From NCBI RefSeq assembly GCF_029953285.1, contig NZ_JASAOI010000010.1:186001-250000 (forward strand): DNA of 64,000 nt, written 5' to 3'. Made by a program: the position numbers and the translations under genes. The stretch comes from Yinghuangia seranimata (GTDB taxonomy: Bacteria; Actinomycetota; Actinomycetes; Streptomycetales; Streptomycetaceae). The stretch's first letter is position 1. Each line of letters starts with the position of its first letter. Positions 1 to 8,606 of this stretch are shown piece after piece. The notes beneath the pieces are model-generated. The model searched no databases, had not been told where the DNA came from, and worked only from the letters and a program-made list of their open reading frames with translations.

Positions 1-99
1 GATCGCGTGGATCGGTTCGATCGCGCCCCACAGCCGGCGTGCGGGGTGGTCGTCGACGGTGGCGGCGCCCGCGGCGGGTCCGGTGTGCTCGGCGGTCAT
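1..99 (-). CDS. N-terminal fragment of a probable SCO6745-family protein
   Basis: Only the first 33 codons are in the window. The ATG lies 2 bp beyond the stop of the upstream MFS gene, and GGAGAG precedes it, so the two genes form one transcription unit. The visible residues end with the pattern RRLWGAIEPIHA, which resembles the start of SCO6745-type actinobacterial proteins (about 280 aa, function unknown). That assignment rests on a short recalled motif. The rest of the gene lies outside the window. Confidence 0.6.
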   Translation of the reverse strand, partial: MTAEHTGPAAGAATVDDHPARRLWGAIEPIHAI

Positions 100-101
100 G
101 G

Positions 102-1598
102 TCATCTCTCCGTACCGGAGGTCGTCAGGTCGGCGCCGGCCGCGGCGGTCCCGGACGTGGCCCTGCCGGGTGCCGAGGCGGCTGCCTTCGACCCTATGCG
201 ATCGGTCCCACGCGGCCGCGCGAGGAGTAGGGCGACGGCCGCGGCGGCCAGTGCGGCGCCGCTCTGGAGGTACCAGACGCGGTCGAAGCCGTTGAGGACG
301 CCCGCGGTGGTCGTGGGGGTGCCGAGCAGGACGACGACGAGTGAGACGCCGAGCACGGAGCCGAGTTGCCGCAGCATGGTCGCGACGCCGGAGCCGGTCG
401 CGGCGAACTGCGGCGGCAGCGCGGTGGTGGCTGCGGCGACCAGGGTGGGCAGCATCAGGCCGACGCCGACACCGGTGGCCATCATGCCGGGCAGCATGCT
501 CGACGCGTACGGGGAGCCGGTGTCGAGCGAGTAGGCCCACCACAGCGTCCCGGCGGCGAAGACCACCGCGCCGCTGGAGGCGAGCGTGGCGGCGCCGAGC
601 CGGGCGGCCCACCTGCCGGACAGGATCGAGGTGGGCGGCACCAGGAGCGGTCCGGGGGTGATGGCCAGGCCGGTGCGCAGCGCGGACCAGCCCCACACGT
701 CCTGGCACCACAGGGTGATGCCCAGCAGCATCGAGGCGAAGGCGACGCCGAACAGCACCGAGGCGGCGCCGGCGACGCTGAACGCGCGGACGCGGAGCAT
801 GCCGGGCGCGACGAGCGGCCGCGGGTGGCGGGCGGTGCGCACCGCGAACCAGGCGGCGCCGAGTGCGGCGACGGCCCACGCGGCGTCGGCGCGGGGCGAC
901 GCCCAGCCCCAGTCCTCGGCCTTGACCAGGCCGAGGGACAGCGCGCCGATGGCGACGACGAAGAGCAGGGCGCCGAGCAGGTCGGGCAGCGGGGCGCGCT
1001 CGGCGGCGGGCGTTCCGGCGGGCAGGACGCGGGCGCCGATCAGCACGGTGGCGACGCCGATCGGCAGGTTGATCAGGAACACCCAGCGCCAGCCGGGTTC
1101 GACGAGGAGTCCGCCGAGGACGGGGCCGACGGCCGCGGCGAGGCCTCCGACGGCGGCCCACACGCGCACGATCCCGGCGCGCTTCTCGGGCGGGAACGAG
1201 GTGAGCAGGAGTCCGAGCGAGCTGGGCACGAGCAGCGCTCCGCCGGCGGCCTGGAGGAGGCGCGCGGCGACGAGGAAGCCCACGTTGGGCGCGGCGGCGC
1301 ACAGCGCGGAGGCGGCGGTGAACAGCGCGGTGCCGCGCAGGAACGCGGCGCGGTGCCCGCTGCGGTCGGCGAGGCGTCCGGCGGGGACGAGCAGTGCGGC
1401 GAAGACGACGGCGTAGCCGTTGAGGACCCAGGACAGGTCGGCGAGGTCGGCGCCGGACCATGTGCGGGCCATGGCGGGCACGGCCACGTTGACGATGAAC
1501 AGGTCGATGTTGACGAGGACGACTCCGGCGCAGACCACGGCGGCGACGAGGGCGCGGCTCCGGGGCGGTTCCGGGGTGCGCGGGGCGGCTTGGGACAC
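102..1598 (-). CDS. MFS drug exporter, EmrB/QacA (DHA2) type
   Basis: A 498-residue integral membrane protein, a usual length for 14-helix DHA2 proton-coupled exporters. The first helix (about residues 15-37) is followed by a D-x-x-I-V-N-V-A-x-P stretch typical of the family, then the loop GRLADRSGHR, the MFS signature between helices 2 and 3. Helices continue to the C-terminus. The GTG start is chosen because GGGGAG sits 6 bp upstream; the frame stays open further upstream through the promoter region and part of the divergent gene without a plausible start. It is divergent from an HxlR regulator, and the intergenic repeats make it the likely regulatory target. It probably exports a toxic compound or antibiotic; the substrate cannot be read from sequence. 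Confidence 0.9.
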   Translation of the reverse strand: MSQAAPRTPEPPRSRALVAAVVCAGVVLVNIDLFIVNVAVPAMARTWSGADLADLSWVLNGYAVVFAALLVPAGRLADRSGHRAAFLRGTALFTAASALCAAAPNVGFLVAARLLQAAGGALLVPSSLGLLLTSFPPEKRAGIVRVWAAVGGLAAAVGPVLGGLLVEPGWRWVFLINLPIGVATVLIGARVLPAGTPAAERAPLPDLLGALLFVVAIGALSLGLVKAEDWGWASPRADAAWAVAALGAAWFAVRTARHPRPLVAPGMLRVRAFSVAGAASVLFGVAFASMLLGITLWCQDVWGWSALRTGLAITPGPLLVPPTSILSGRWAARLGAATLASSGAVVFAAGTLWWAYSLDTGSPYASSMLPGMMATGVGVGLMLPTLVAAATTALPPQFAATGSGVATMLRQLGSVLGVSLVVVLLGTPTTTAGVLNGFDRVWYLQSGAALAAAAVALLLARPRGTDRIGSKAAASAPGRATSGTAAAGADLTTSGTER

Positions 1599-1624
1599 AG
1601 GTCTCCCCTGGTGCTCACGAACGG

Positions 1625-1665
1625 TGAGTTCTATGACGAAACTCAATGTAGGGACAGTGAGTTTC
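1625..1665. promoter_or_regulatory. Candidate HxlR operator with three half-sites
   Basis: GAAACTCA at 1638-1645 and TGAGTTTC at 1658-1665 form a perfect 8-bp inverted repeat, 20 bp centre to centre. A third copy, TGAGTTC at 1625-1631, lies one turn away. The set sits between the divergent MFS and HxlR genes, 27 bp from each start codon at closest. This is the position and geometry expected for a dimeric winged-helix regulator controlling both genes. Confidence 0.6.
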
Positions 1666-1691
1666 TTGACGCAACCCACTAGGATCGCGGT

Positions 1692-2171
1692 ATGCGCCGC
1701 AAGTCGTTCGAAGACGTGCCCTGCTCGGTCGCCCAGTTCCTGGAGGTCGCCGGGGAGTGGTGGACGATGCTCGTGATCCGCGACGCGTTCCTCGGCGTGA
1801 CCCGCTTCGACGACTTCCAGACCCGCCTGGGCATCTCCCGCAACGTGCTCACCCAGCGGCTGGAACACCTGGTCGGGCACGGCGTGTTCGAGCGCGTGGC
1901 GTACCAGGAGAACCCGCCGCGCTACGACTACCGGCTCACCGACAAGGGCCGGGCGATGTGGACGGTCGTCAACGCCATGCGGCAGTGGGGCGACGACTGG
2001 GCCGCGCCCGACGGCCCCCCGGTCGTGGCCACCCACAAGGCGTGCGGGCACCAGGTCAACGCGGTCACTGTGTGCGACCACTGCGGCGAACGCCTCGGCC
2101 CGCACACGATGACCGTGTCCGCCGGTCCTGGCGATCCCGAGGGCACGATCCTGCCGCCGCACCTGCGCTGA
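1692..2171 (+). CDS. HxlR-family winged-helix regulator
   Basis: A 159-aa regulator. Residues about 12-95 form the HxlR/DUF24 winged helix (GEWWTMLVIRDAF, then LGISRNVLTQRLEHL as recognition helix and wing). The C-terminal tail has a small zinc-ribbon-like pattern, CGH-x8-CDHC, beyond the core domain; similar tails occur in actinobacterial HxlR proteins. It is transcribed away from the MFS exporter and probably represses it and itself through the TGAGTTTC repeats. The inducer is unknown. The two-Cys tail could make it metal or thiol responsive, which is inference. Confidence 0.9.
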   Translation: MRRKSFEDVPCSVAQFLEVAGEWWTMLVIRDAFLGVTRFDDFQTRLGISRNVLTQRLEHLVGHGVFERVAYQENPPRYDYRLTDKGRAMWTVVNAMRQWGDDWAAPDGPPVVATHKACGHQVNAVTVCDHCGERLGPHTMTVSAGPGDPEGTILPPHLR

Positions 2172-2211
2172 CGCCCCGCCGCCCGGCGGGTCCGGGTGCT
2201 CCCCGACACCA

Positions 2212-2240
2212 TTGACTGTGCCAAATATCGGCGATAGCTT
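2212..2240 (+). promoter_or_regulatory. Sigma-70-type promoter for the SRPBCC gene
   Basis: TTGACT at 2212-2217 and TAGCTT at 2235-2240 are separated by exactly 17 bp of unusually AT-rich sequence. The next start codon downstream is 2375, giving a leader of roughly 130 nt. It is among the best matches in the window to a housekeeping (HrdB-type) promoter. Confidence 0.6.
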
Positions 2241-2374
2241 CGCGGCAGCCCGGTTCCGTCGGGACGCTCGTGCGCGGGTACGCGCGCCGGGCCTCGCGGA
2301 GCCACCAGCAGCGCCCGAGGACTGCGATAACCGCACGCGGCGGTCCGCCCGCCCCCGTGCCGAGCAGAAGGACC

Positions 2375-2809
2375 ATGAGCATGCCTGTCATCAACGAGCA
2401 GATCGAGATCGCCGCCGCGCCCGAGGCGGTCTGGGCCCAGCTCACCAACTTCGCCGACTTCGGCAAGTGGATGGTCCCCCACGTCGAGTTCCCGGCCGGC
2501 GGCCCGGAGAAGCTCGAGGCCGGCGTCGCGTACGACGAGAAGATGAAGCTCATGGGCTTCCCGGCGGACATCAAGTGGACGATCAAGAACGTCGAGGAGG
2601 GCGTCCGCATCGACCTCGACGGCAAGGGCCCGATGGGCGTCTCGATGATCGAGTCGTTCATCGTCGAGGCCAACGGCGAGGGCACCCTCTTCAAGATCGA
2701 CTCCGAGGTCAAGGGCGGCGCGGTCTCGATGATGGCCGGCAAGGTCACCAAGGCCACGCAGGAGGCCCTGGTCGAGTCGCTCGCCAAGTTCTCGGCGCTG
2801 TTCGCCTGA
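2375..2809 (+). CDS. SRPBCC (START-like) family protein
   Basis: A 144-aa single-domain protein. It begins with the hallmark of the polyketide cyclase/dehydrase SRPBCC fold: a first strand followed by AAPEAVWAQLTNFADFGKW. The final long helix (about 118-142) is the C-terminal helix that closes the hydrophobic pocket. Such proteins bind lipids or other hydrophobic ligands and some act as cyclases or toxin partners; nothing here fixes the ligand. The start is the ATG of an ATG-AGC-ATG run, preceded by AGAAGG. It appears monocistronic, behind a clear promoter at 2212. Confidence 0.85.
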   Translation: MSMPVINEQIEIAAAPEAVWAQLTNFADFGKWMVPHVEFPAGGPEKLEAGVAYDEKMKLMGFPADIKWTIKNVEEGVRIDLDGKGPMGVSMIESFIVEANGEGTLFKIDSEVKGGAVSMMAGKVTKATQEALVESLAKFSALFA

Positions 2810-3026
2810 ACCGGTAGCACGACCGGTCGCTGACCGCCGCCCTCGTCGGCCGCGGCACCGACCACCCGAAGCACCCGCGCCCCGCACCGGCGCGCCCCTC
2901 CGCCTGTGATACTGGCGACTTCGCCGTCCACGTCCGTGGACAGCGTCGCCACATCGCAGGATTCGAGGTGGGCCGCCGGTGCGGGGCGCGATGCCGTGCG
3001 CGGGGCGTCCCGGGGAGGGGCCTACC

Positions 3027-4391
3027 GTGACCGACACCGCGACCGACGCATCGACCGATTCCGCGCCCGACGCGTACCCGTGGCCGATCCACCAGACCAC
3101 GCTGGCCAACGGGCTGCGGGTGGTGGTCAGCCCCGACCCCGCCGTGCCGCTGGCCGCGGTCAACCTCTGGTACGACGTCGGCGCCCGCCACGAACCCCCG
3201 GGCAAGCACGGCTTCGCGCACCTCTTCGAACACCTCATGTTCGAGGGCTCCGCGCACGTCGCCAAGAGCGAGCACTTCGCGCTGATCCAGGCGTGCGGCG
3301 GCGACTCGGTCAACGCCACCACCAACCCCGACCGCACGAACTACTACCAGACCGTGCCGTCCGGGCAGCTCGAACTCGCGCTCTGGCTCGAGGCCGACCG
3401 CATGGGCTCGCTCGCCCTCACCCAGGAGACCCTCGACAACCAGCGCGAGGTCGTCAAGAACGAGCGCCGCCAGCGCTACGACAACGTGCCCTACGGCCGC
3501 TGGACCGAGGTCATGGTCGGCCTCGCCTACCCCGAAGGCCACCCCTACGCGCACTCCACGATCGGCTCGATGGCCGAGCTCGACAGCGCCTCCCTCGACG
3601 ACTTCACGGCCTTCCACGCCGCCTACTACACGCCCGACAACGCCGTGCTGACCGTCGTCGGCGACGTCGACCCCGACCACGTCGTCGCCCTCGCCGACCG
3701 CTACTTCGGCCGCCTCGTCCCCGTCGGCACCTTCCCCGCACCCGAACCCCCGCCGCTGCCACGCCGGTTCGGAGCACCCCTGGAGGTCACCCTCGCCGAG
3801 GACGTCCCGATGCCGCGCGTGTTCCTGTGCCACCGCGGACCCGCCTGGGGCACCGACGACTCCCCCGCCGTCGAACTGCTCGCCGCCGCCCTCGGGCGCG
3901 GCCGCGGCTCGCGCCTGTACCGCACGCTCGTCACCGAGCGCGGACTCGCCCAGTCCGAGGGCGGGTTCATGGCCGCATGGGGCCTCATGCACCACGCGTC
4001 GATGGTCATGGGCGCGTGCGCGCCGCGCGTCGGCGTCACCCCCGAAGAGGTCGCCGCCGCCTACGCCGACGTCTGCGACGAGGCCGCCCGCGACGGCGTC
4101 ACCGACGCCGAACTCGAACGCGCCCGCACCATGCTGACCGCCGACTGGCTGCGCGAACTCGGCACCGTCAACCGGCGCGCCGACCTCCTCGGCCAGTACG
4201 CCACCCGGTTCGGCGACGCCGAGACCGTCCGCGAACGCGTCGCCCGCCTCGACGCCGTCACCACCGACGACCTGCGCCGCGTCGCCGCCGACACGTTCCA
4301 CCCCGACAACCGCATCGTGCTCACCTACCTGCCCGCCGACGCCGCCTCCGGCGCCGCGGGCGCCGCGCCCGACGAGGAGGACGCCGCGTGA
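3027..4391 (+). CDS. M16 zinc metallopeptidase, catalytic subunit
   Basis: A 454-aa M16B peptidase. The inverted zinc motif H-x-x-E-H is intact (H65, E68, H69), and the third zinc ligand is E146 in NERRQR, at the classical distance. The second half contains GSRLYRTLVTERGLAQS in place of the usual C-terminal R/Y element. The GTG start follows GGGGAGGGG with a suitable gap. Its stop codon overlaps the start of the next gene (GTGA), so the two subunits should be made in equal amounts. It has no signal peptide, so it is likely cytoplasmic, degrading or processing peptides. Confidence 0.9.
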   Translation: MTDTATDASTDSAPDAYPWPIHQTTLANGLRVVVSPDPAVPLAAVNLWYDVGARHEPPGKHGFAHLFEHLMFEGSAHVAKSEHFALIQACGGDSVNATTNPDRTNYYQTVPSGQLELALWLEADRMGSLALTQETLDNQREVVKNERRQRYDNVPYGRWTEVMVGLAYPEGHPYAHSTIGSMAELDSASLDDFTAFHAAYYTPDNAVLTVVGDVDPDHVVALADRYFGRLVPVGTFPAPEPPPLPRRFGAPLEVTLAEDVPMPRVFLCHRGPAWGTDDSPAVELLAAALGRGRGSRLYRTLVTERGLAQSEGGFMAAWGLMHHASMVMGACAPRVGVTPEEVAAAYADVCDEAARDGVTDAELERARTMLTADWLRELGTVNRRADLLGQYATRFGDAETVRERVARLDAVTTDDLRRVAADTFHPDNRIVLTYLPADAASGAAGAAPDEEDAA

Positions 4392-5794
4392 CCACCGAAC
4401 GCCTCGTCGCCGCAGGCCCCGACACCGACCCGTACGCCGACCGGCTGATCGCCGAACGCCCCGCCGGCGCGCCCCCGCGCCCGTACGTCTTCCCCGAGGT
4501 GCGCCGCCTCACCGCGCCCGGCGGCGGCGCGATCGTCGCCGCGCACCTGCCGGGCCGGGCGCTCGCGTGGGCGGGCCTCGTCCTCGAGTGCGGTGCCCTG
4601 CACGAACCCGACGGCCTGGACGGTCTCTCCCGGGTCACCGCGGGCCTCGTCGACGAGGGCACCCGCGGCTACTCCGCCGACGACTTCGCGCTCGCCCTCG
4701 AAGGCCTCGGCGCGCGCTGGACGTGGAGCCACGACTGGGAGACCCAGTGCATCGGCGTCGACGTCCCCGCGGCCCGGGCCGCCGACGGCGTCGGGCTGCT
4801 CGCCGAAGCCGTGCGCCGTGCCGCGTTCGCCGACGAGGACGTCGACCGCTACCTCGCCGACGTCGCGACCTCCCTCAAGCACGCCTGGGCCCAGCCCGGC
4901 ACCCGCGCCCAGATCGCCTACCGGCGCGCCCTGTTCGGCGCCGACAGCCGGTTCGGGCGGCTGCTCGACGGCACACCGGAGAGCAACGCGCGCATCACCG
5001 CCGACGACATCCGCGCCTTCCACGCGCGCCGCATGACCGCACCCGGCACCCTGCTGGTCGCCGCCGACCTGGACACCGTCGACCCGGTCGCGCTCGGCGC
5101 CCTGGTCTTCGCGGACGCCGACCCCGGCGCGCCCGACCGGCCCGCCGCCGTGCCGGCGATCCCCGACGACCCCGACCGCACCCGGGTGTTCCTCGTCGAC
5201 CGGCCCGGCGCCGTGCAGTCCGTGCTGCGCCTCGGCCACACCGCGCCGCCGCGCTCCACCCCCGACCTCGTCGCGATCGACCTGTTCTCCGAGGTGCTGG
5301 GCGGGTCGTTCACGTCGCGCGTCAACCACCAGCTGCGCGAGGTCAAGGGCTACACGTACGGCGCGGGCGCGTCGTTCGCGCACGGCCGCCGCATCGGCTC
5401 GTTCGCCGTCGCCGCGTCCGTGCACACCGAGGTCACCGCGGCCGCGCTCGCCGACGCCCTCGCCGAGGTCCGCACGATGCACGAAGGCGGCGTCACCGAG
5501 GAGGAGTTCACGACGACTCGGGCGCACGCGCTGGGCAGCATGCCGATCGGCCTGCAGTCGCCCCGTGCGATCGGGGCACGGCTGCGCGAGGCCGTCGTCC
5601 ACGGGCTGCCCGACGACCACGTCACGCGCGAGTACGAGGCCATCGTGGCCGCCGAACGCGCCGACCTCGACCGCGCCGCGGCCACCTATCTGCGGCCCGA
5701 CGCACTGACCGTCGTGGTCGAGGGCGACGCGGAAGCCGTCCTGCCGGGCCTCGAGGCGAACGGCTTCGAGGTCGTGCGGGCGGACGACGTCTGA
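4388..5794 (+). CDS. M16 peptidase family, non-catalytic partner subunit
   Basis: A 468-aa M16 fold protein that lacks the zinc motif: the region aligned to HGFAHLFEH reads GLDGLSRVTAGLVDEGT. It keeps the R/Y substrate-binding element in the second half (LREVKGYTYGAG), which the upstream subunit lacks. In characterised two-chain bacterial M16B enzymes, one chain supplies zinc and the other supplies R/Y, and this pair fits that pattern. The GTG start overlaps the previous stop by four bases. No signal peptide is visible. Confidence 0.9.
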   Translation: MTTERLVAAGPDTDPYADRLIAERPAGAPPRPYVFPEVRRLTAPGGGAIVAAHLPGRALAWAGLVLECGALHEPDGLDGLSRVTAGLVDEGTRGYSADDFALALEGLGARWTWSHDWETQCIGVDVPAARAADGVGLLAEAVRRAAFADEDVDRYLADVATSLKHAWAQPGTRAQIAYRRALFGADSRFGRLLDGTPESNARITADDIRAFHARRMTAPGTLLVAADLDTVDPVALGALVFADADPGAPDRPAAVPAIPDDPDRTRVFLVDRPGAVQSVLRLGHTAPPRSTPDLVAIDLFSEVLGGSFTSRVNHQLREVKGYTYGAGASFAHGRRIGSFAVAASVHTEVTAAALADALAEVRTMHEGGVTEEEFTTTRAHALGSMPIGLQSPRAIGARLREAVVHGLPDDHVTREYEAIVAAERADLDRAAATYLRPDALTVVVEGDAEAVLPGLEANGFEVVRADDV

Positions 5795-5895
5795 CCGAAC
5801 GCGCGAAGGCGCGGACGGACATCGGCGGCGGGCCCGCACCCGCGGGACCGCCGCCCCTCGCCGACCACTTGGGGTTCCGAGGAGCCGCAGCGGCC

Positions 5896-6624
5896 TCACT
5901 CGCCGGGCGCGTTGCGCACGTACTCCTGCCGGTACGCGCTCCACACCGCCGGCCCGAGGTCGTGCGCGACGGGAGGCGGCAACGGCCATATCGGCCCCTG
6001 GAGTTCGCACAGCACCACGTGCCGGCCTTCGCCCGCGTCGAACCAGCGCACGCCGACCGCGCCGAGCGCGGGCAGCAGCGTCGGGACGGCCTCCTCGTCC
6101 AACCAGCGCTCCATCGCGGCCCGTTCCCCCTGGACGGCGAGGTGCAGCAGCTTGTCCCCCGCCGGGAACAGCCGGGCGATCGACACGCGCGGCCAGCGGC
6201 AGCGTTCCAGGCACACCAGGCGCAGGCCGTCCAGGCCGCCCCGCAGCCCGCAGGGCGGCTCGTCCGGCGGCTCGGCCGGCACCACCGCGGCGTCGGCGGT
6301 GTCGACGGCCCGGAACGCGGGGGTGTCCAGCACACCCGGATGCTTGAGGTCGTACAGCGTCAGGAACCGCGCGGGCTCCGGCGGTTCGCCGACCGACACC
6401 GGCGCGGCACCCGGTTCGCCGCTCGCCGCGAAAGCGCCCGCGAGCTCGAACCGCCGCACCCGGCGCACGCCCGGAACCCGCAGCACCTGCCCGTGGTACG
6501 GGTCGCTCCGCGGGGCCAACGAACCGTCCGTCACGACCGGTAGGTCCGAGCGCACATGGAGCAGTCCCGCCCCGAACTCGAACCGCCGCAGTGCGTCCCA
6601 GGTGTCCGGCCCGTCGCCGCCCAT
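5896..6624 (-). CDS. Conserved hypothetical protein, 242 aa
   Basis: I do not recognise this family. The protein is acidic and soluble-looking, with no membrane segment or signal. It has several aromatic stretches (LHVRSDLPVV, HPGVLDTPAFRAVDT, LPPPVAHDLGPAVWSAYRQEYVRNAPGE). A purine-rich stretch with GAGGAGG precedes the ATG. It lies 33 bp downstream of the ankyrin gene on the same strand and is probably co-transcribed with it. Confidence 0.7.
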   Translation of the reverse strand: MGGDGPDTWDALRRFEFGAGLLHVRSDLPVVTDGSLAPRSDPYHGQVLRVPGVRRVRRFELAGAFAASGEPGAAPVSVGEPPEPARFLTLYDLKHPGVLDTPAFRAVDTADAAVVPAEPPDEPPCGLRGGLDGLRLVCLERCRWPRVSIARLFPAGDKLLHLAVQGERAAMERWLDEEAVPTLLPALGAVGVRWFDAGEGRHVVLCELQGPIWPLPPPVAHDLGPAVWSAYRQEYVRNAPGE

Positions 6625-6657
6625 CGCGCTCGCCTCCGCCTCCTCGGCGGTCCGTAC

Positions 6658-7092
6658 CTACCCGGCGGGGCGCGAAAGCATGTCCTCTTTGCCGAACATG
6701 CGCGCAGTGTCCGTTGCCGACGGGGTGCCGGCGTCCGGGTCGGCGCCCGCGTCGAGCAGCGCCCGCGCGATCTCCGGCTCGTTCTTGAACACGGCGCCGG
6801 CCAGCGGCGTCTGGCCCCGGTCGTTCGCGCGGTTGGCGTCCGCGCCACGCTTCAGCAGCACCTGCACGGAGGCCAGATGGCCGTGGTAGGCCGACAGCAT
6901 CAGCAGCGTGTCGCCGGAGTCGTTCGCCAGGTCGACCGGCAGGCCGGCGTCGACGTAGCTGGCCAGCATCTCGGCGTCCCCGCCGCGCGCCGCCCCGAAC
7001 ACGCGGGCCGCCAGCTCCTCCATGGCGGCCTCCTCCTCCTTGGCGACGTCCGGCCGCTGGTTCCACGGCTCGTTCGGGTTGCTGTCGGTCAT
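6658..7092 (-). CDS. Ankyrin-repeat protein
   Basis: A 144-aa protein made almost entirely of about three ankyrin repeats: one around residues 30-60 (AARGGDAEMLASYVDAGLPVD), one with SGDTLLMLSAYHGHLASVQVLLKRGAD, and one with RGQTPLAGAVFKNEPEIARALLDAGAD. Such repeats mediate protein-protein contacts. An acidic N-terminal stretch precedes them. The ATG follows GAAAGG. It is probably the first gene of a two-gene operon with the hypothetical protein at 5896. The bacterial partner is not predictable. Confidence 0.9.
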   Translation of the reverse strand: MTDSNPNEPWNQRPDVAKEEEAAMEELAARVFGAARGGDAEMLASYVDAGLPVDLANDSGDTLLMLSAYHGHLASVQVLLKRGADANRANDRGQTPLAGAVFKNEPEIARALLDAGADPDAGTPSATDTARMFGKEDMLSRPAG

Positions 7093-7265
7093 GTCCGCGC
7101 CTTTCGCTCGGTGTTCCCCCGGGCCGGTGCCGGGGTCCGGGGCGCCCGCGCGCTCCCGTGACCATCCTGGCGGATCGGGGCCCGGATCCCGGGGACCGCC
7201 CCGTGCGGCTGGCAGGATCACCGTGGCGGCCCGCGCACGGGCGCGAGCGCCGGACGGGAGGACCC

Positions 7266-7928
7266 ATGACCGCGTCGAAGAACGTCCAGATCACGGACGA
7301 GCTCTACGCCTACATCCTGGCGCACAGCACACCCCCGGACAGCGTCCAGCAGGACCTCATCACGCGCACCCACGAGGTGCTGCCGGACCACGCGGTCATG
7401 CAGGTCCCCCCGGAGCAGGGGGTGTACCTGACCATGCTCACCCAGTTGGCGGCGCCGCAGTTCGCCGTCGAGGTCGGGACGTTCACCGGCTACTCGTCGC
7501 TGGCGATCGCACGGGGCCTGCCGGAGGGCGGCCGCCTCCTGTGCTGCGACGTCTCCGACGAGTACACCTCCATCGCCCGCGAGACCTGGCTCAAGGCGGG
7601 CGTCGCCGACCGCGTCGAACTCCGCATCGCCCCGGCACTGGACACGCTGAACGCGCTCCCGTCGTACCCGCACATCGGCCTGGCGTTCATCGACGCCAAC
7701 AAGGACGGCTACGTGGGCTACTGGGAGGCACTCGTCCCGCGCATGCTTCCGGGCGGGCTGATCCTGGCCGACAACGTCCTCTACAGCGGCCGCGTCGCCG
7801 ACGCCCACCCGGAGGGCCCCGCGGCGGACATCCACGTGTTCAACCAGCACGTACGCGACGACCCGCGGGTGGACGTGGTGATCCTGCCGATCGCGGACGG
7901 CTTGACGTTCGCCCGCGTAAAGAGCTGA
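7266..7928 (+). CDS. SAM-dependent O-methyltransferase, caffeoyl-CoA OMT type
   Basis: A 220-aa class I methyltransferase of the metal-dependent O-methyltransferase_3 family. Motif I is VEVGTFTGYSSLAIA, the acidic ribose contact is in CCDVSD, and the metal-binding region is FIDANKDGYVGYW with the following LADNVLYSG. The length is normal. The ATG is preceded by GGGAGG. It is divergent from the ankyrin gene and is followed by a very strong hairpin. Likely substrates are small catechol-like compounds; none is indicated by neighbours. Confidence 0.92.
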   Translation: MTASKNVQITDELYAYILAHSTPPDSVQQDLITRTHEVLPDHAVMQVPPEQGVYLTMLTQLAAPQFAVEVGTFTGYSSLAIARGLPEGGRLLCCDVSDEYTSIARETWLKAGVADRVELRIAPALDTLNALPSYPHIGLAFIDANKDGYVGYWEALVPRMLPGGLILADNVLYSGRVADAHPEGPAADIHVFNQHVRDDPRVDVVILPIADGLTFARVKS

Positions 7929-7937
7929 CCCCGGCCC

Positions 7938-7979
7938 CGACCGGGCGCGCGGCAACAAAGTCCCCCGCGCGCCCGGTCG
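7938..7979 (+). terminator. Long GC-rich hairpin after the O-methyltransferase
   Basis: A perfect 15-bp stem (7938-7952 with 7965-7979) encloses a 12-base A-rich loop, starting 9 bp after the stop. There is no U tract, as usual for actinobacterial terminators. Confidence 0.8.
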
Positions 7980-8072
7980 CGACGACAGGCGGCACGCACC
8001 GACAACGGCCGCCCCGCCCCGCCGTCTTCGGTCAGCGCGCACCCACGTCGGCGCCTGAGCAGGCGCCGCCCC

Positions 8073-8331
8073 AAGCACACGCCGACGCACGCGGCCGCGG
8101 TTCGTGCGCCGGAGGCCGCGACCGCCGGTCACGCGGCCGACGCCGTCGCCCGTCGAGTCGCGCCCGCACTCCTCGGCGCAGGGCCCGCCGGTCGGAGCGG
8201 CCTCAGAGCGTCACCGCACTGAAACCGCTGTGCCTCGGGGCGGTCTCAGGCCGTCAGCGCCTCCTGCAGGCGCTTCGCCTCGCGGACCGCCCTCGAACCG
8301 CCCTTCGCCGCGGCGAGGGCGGCCAGCCCGG
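8073..8331. repeat. Tandem repeat unit 1: displaced copy of a gene 3' end
   Basis: Part of a roughly 1.9-copy tandem repeat. Block A (8073-8160) matches 8333-8420. Block B (8246-8331) matches 8521-8606, the 3' end of the DUF6493-like gene. Read on the minus strand, block B still encodes the last 27 residues and stop of that protein. Its four base differences all fall at third codon positions and change no amino acid. The spacer between the blocks is diverged. No complete gene is seen here. Confidence 0.85.
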
Positions 8332-8332
8332 C

Positions 8333-8606
8333 AAGCACACGCCAACACGCGCGGCCGCGGTTCGTGCGCCTGAGTCCGGGGACCGCCGGTCACGCGTCTG
8401 CGCCGTCGCCCGTCGAGTGGCCGCCGCGCTCCTCGAGGCGCGAGCGGGTGACCCGGCAAGCACCTACGCCCGTCAGCTCGGTCCCCGCGTCGGGGGGCGA
8501 GTCCGCCGGTCGGGGCGGACTCAGGCCGTCAGCGCCTCCTGTAGGCGCTTCGCCTCGCGGACCGCCCTCGAACCGCCCTTGGCCGCCGCGAGGGCGGCCA
8601 GGCCGG
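8333..8606. repeat. Tandem repeat unit 2, overlapping the DUF6493-like gene end
   Basis: Block A copy 2 (8333-8420), a spacer of about 100 bp, then block B copy 2 (8521-8606), which is the functional C-terminal coding end of the neighbouring gene. Compared with unit 1, block B differs at four positions and block A at about a dozen. Confidence 0.85.

Noticed and set aside
8073-8606. Tandem repeats considered as attachment sites or insertion sequence ends
   Set aside because: There is no integrase or transposase, no inverted termini and no target duplication; block B is simply a coding-end duplication.
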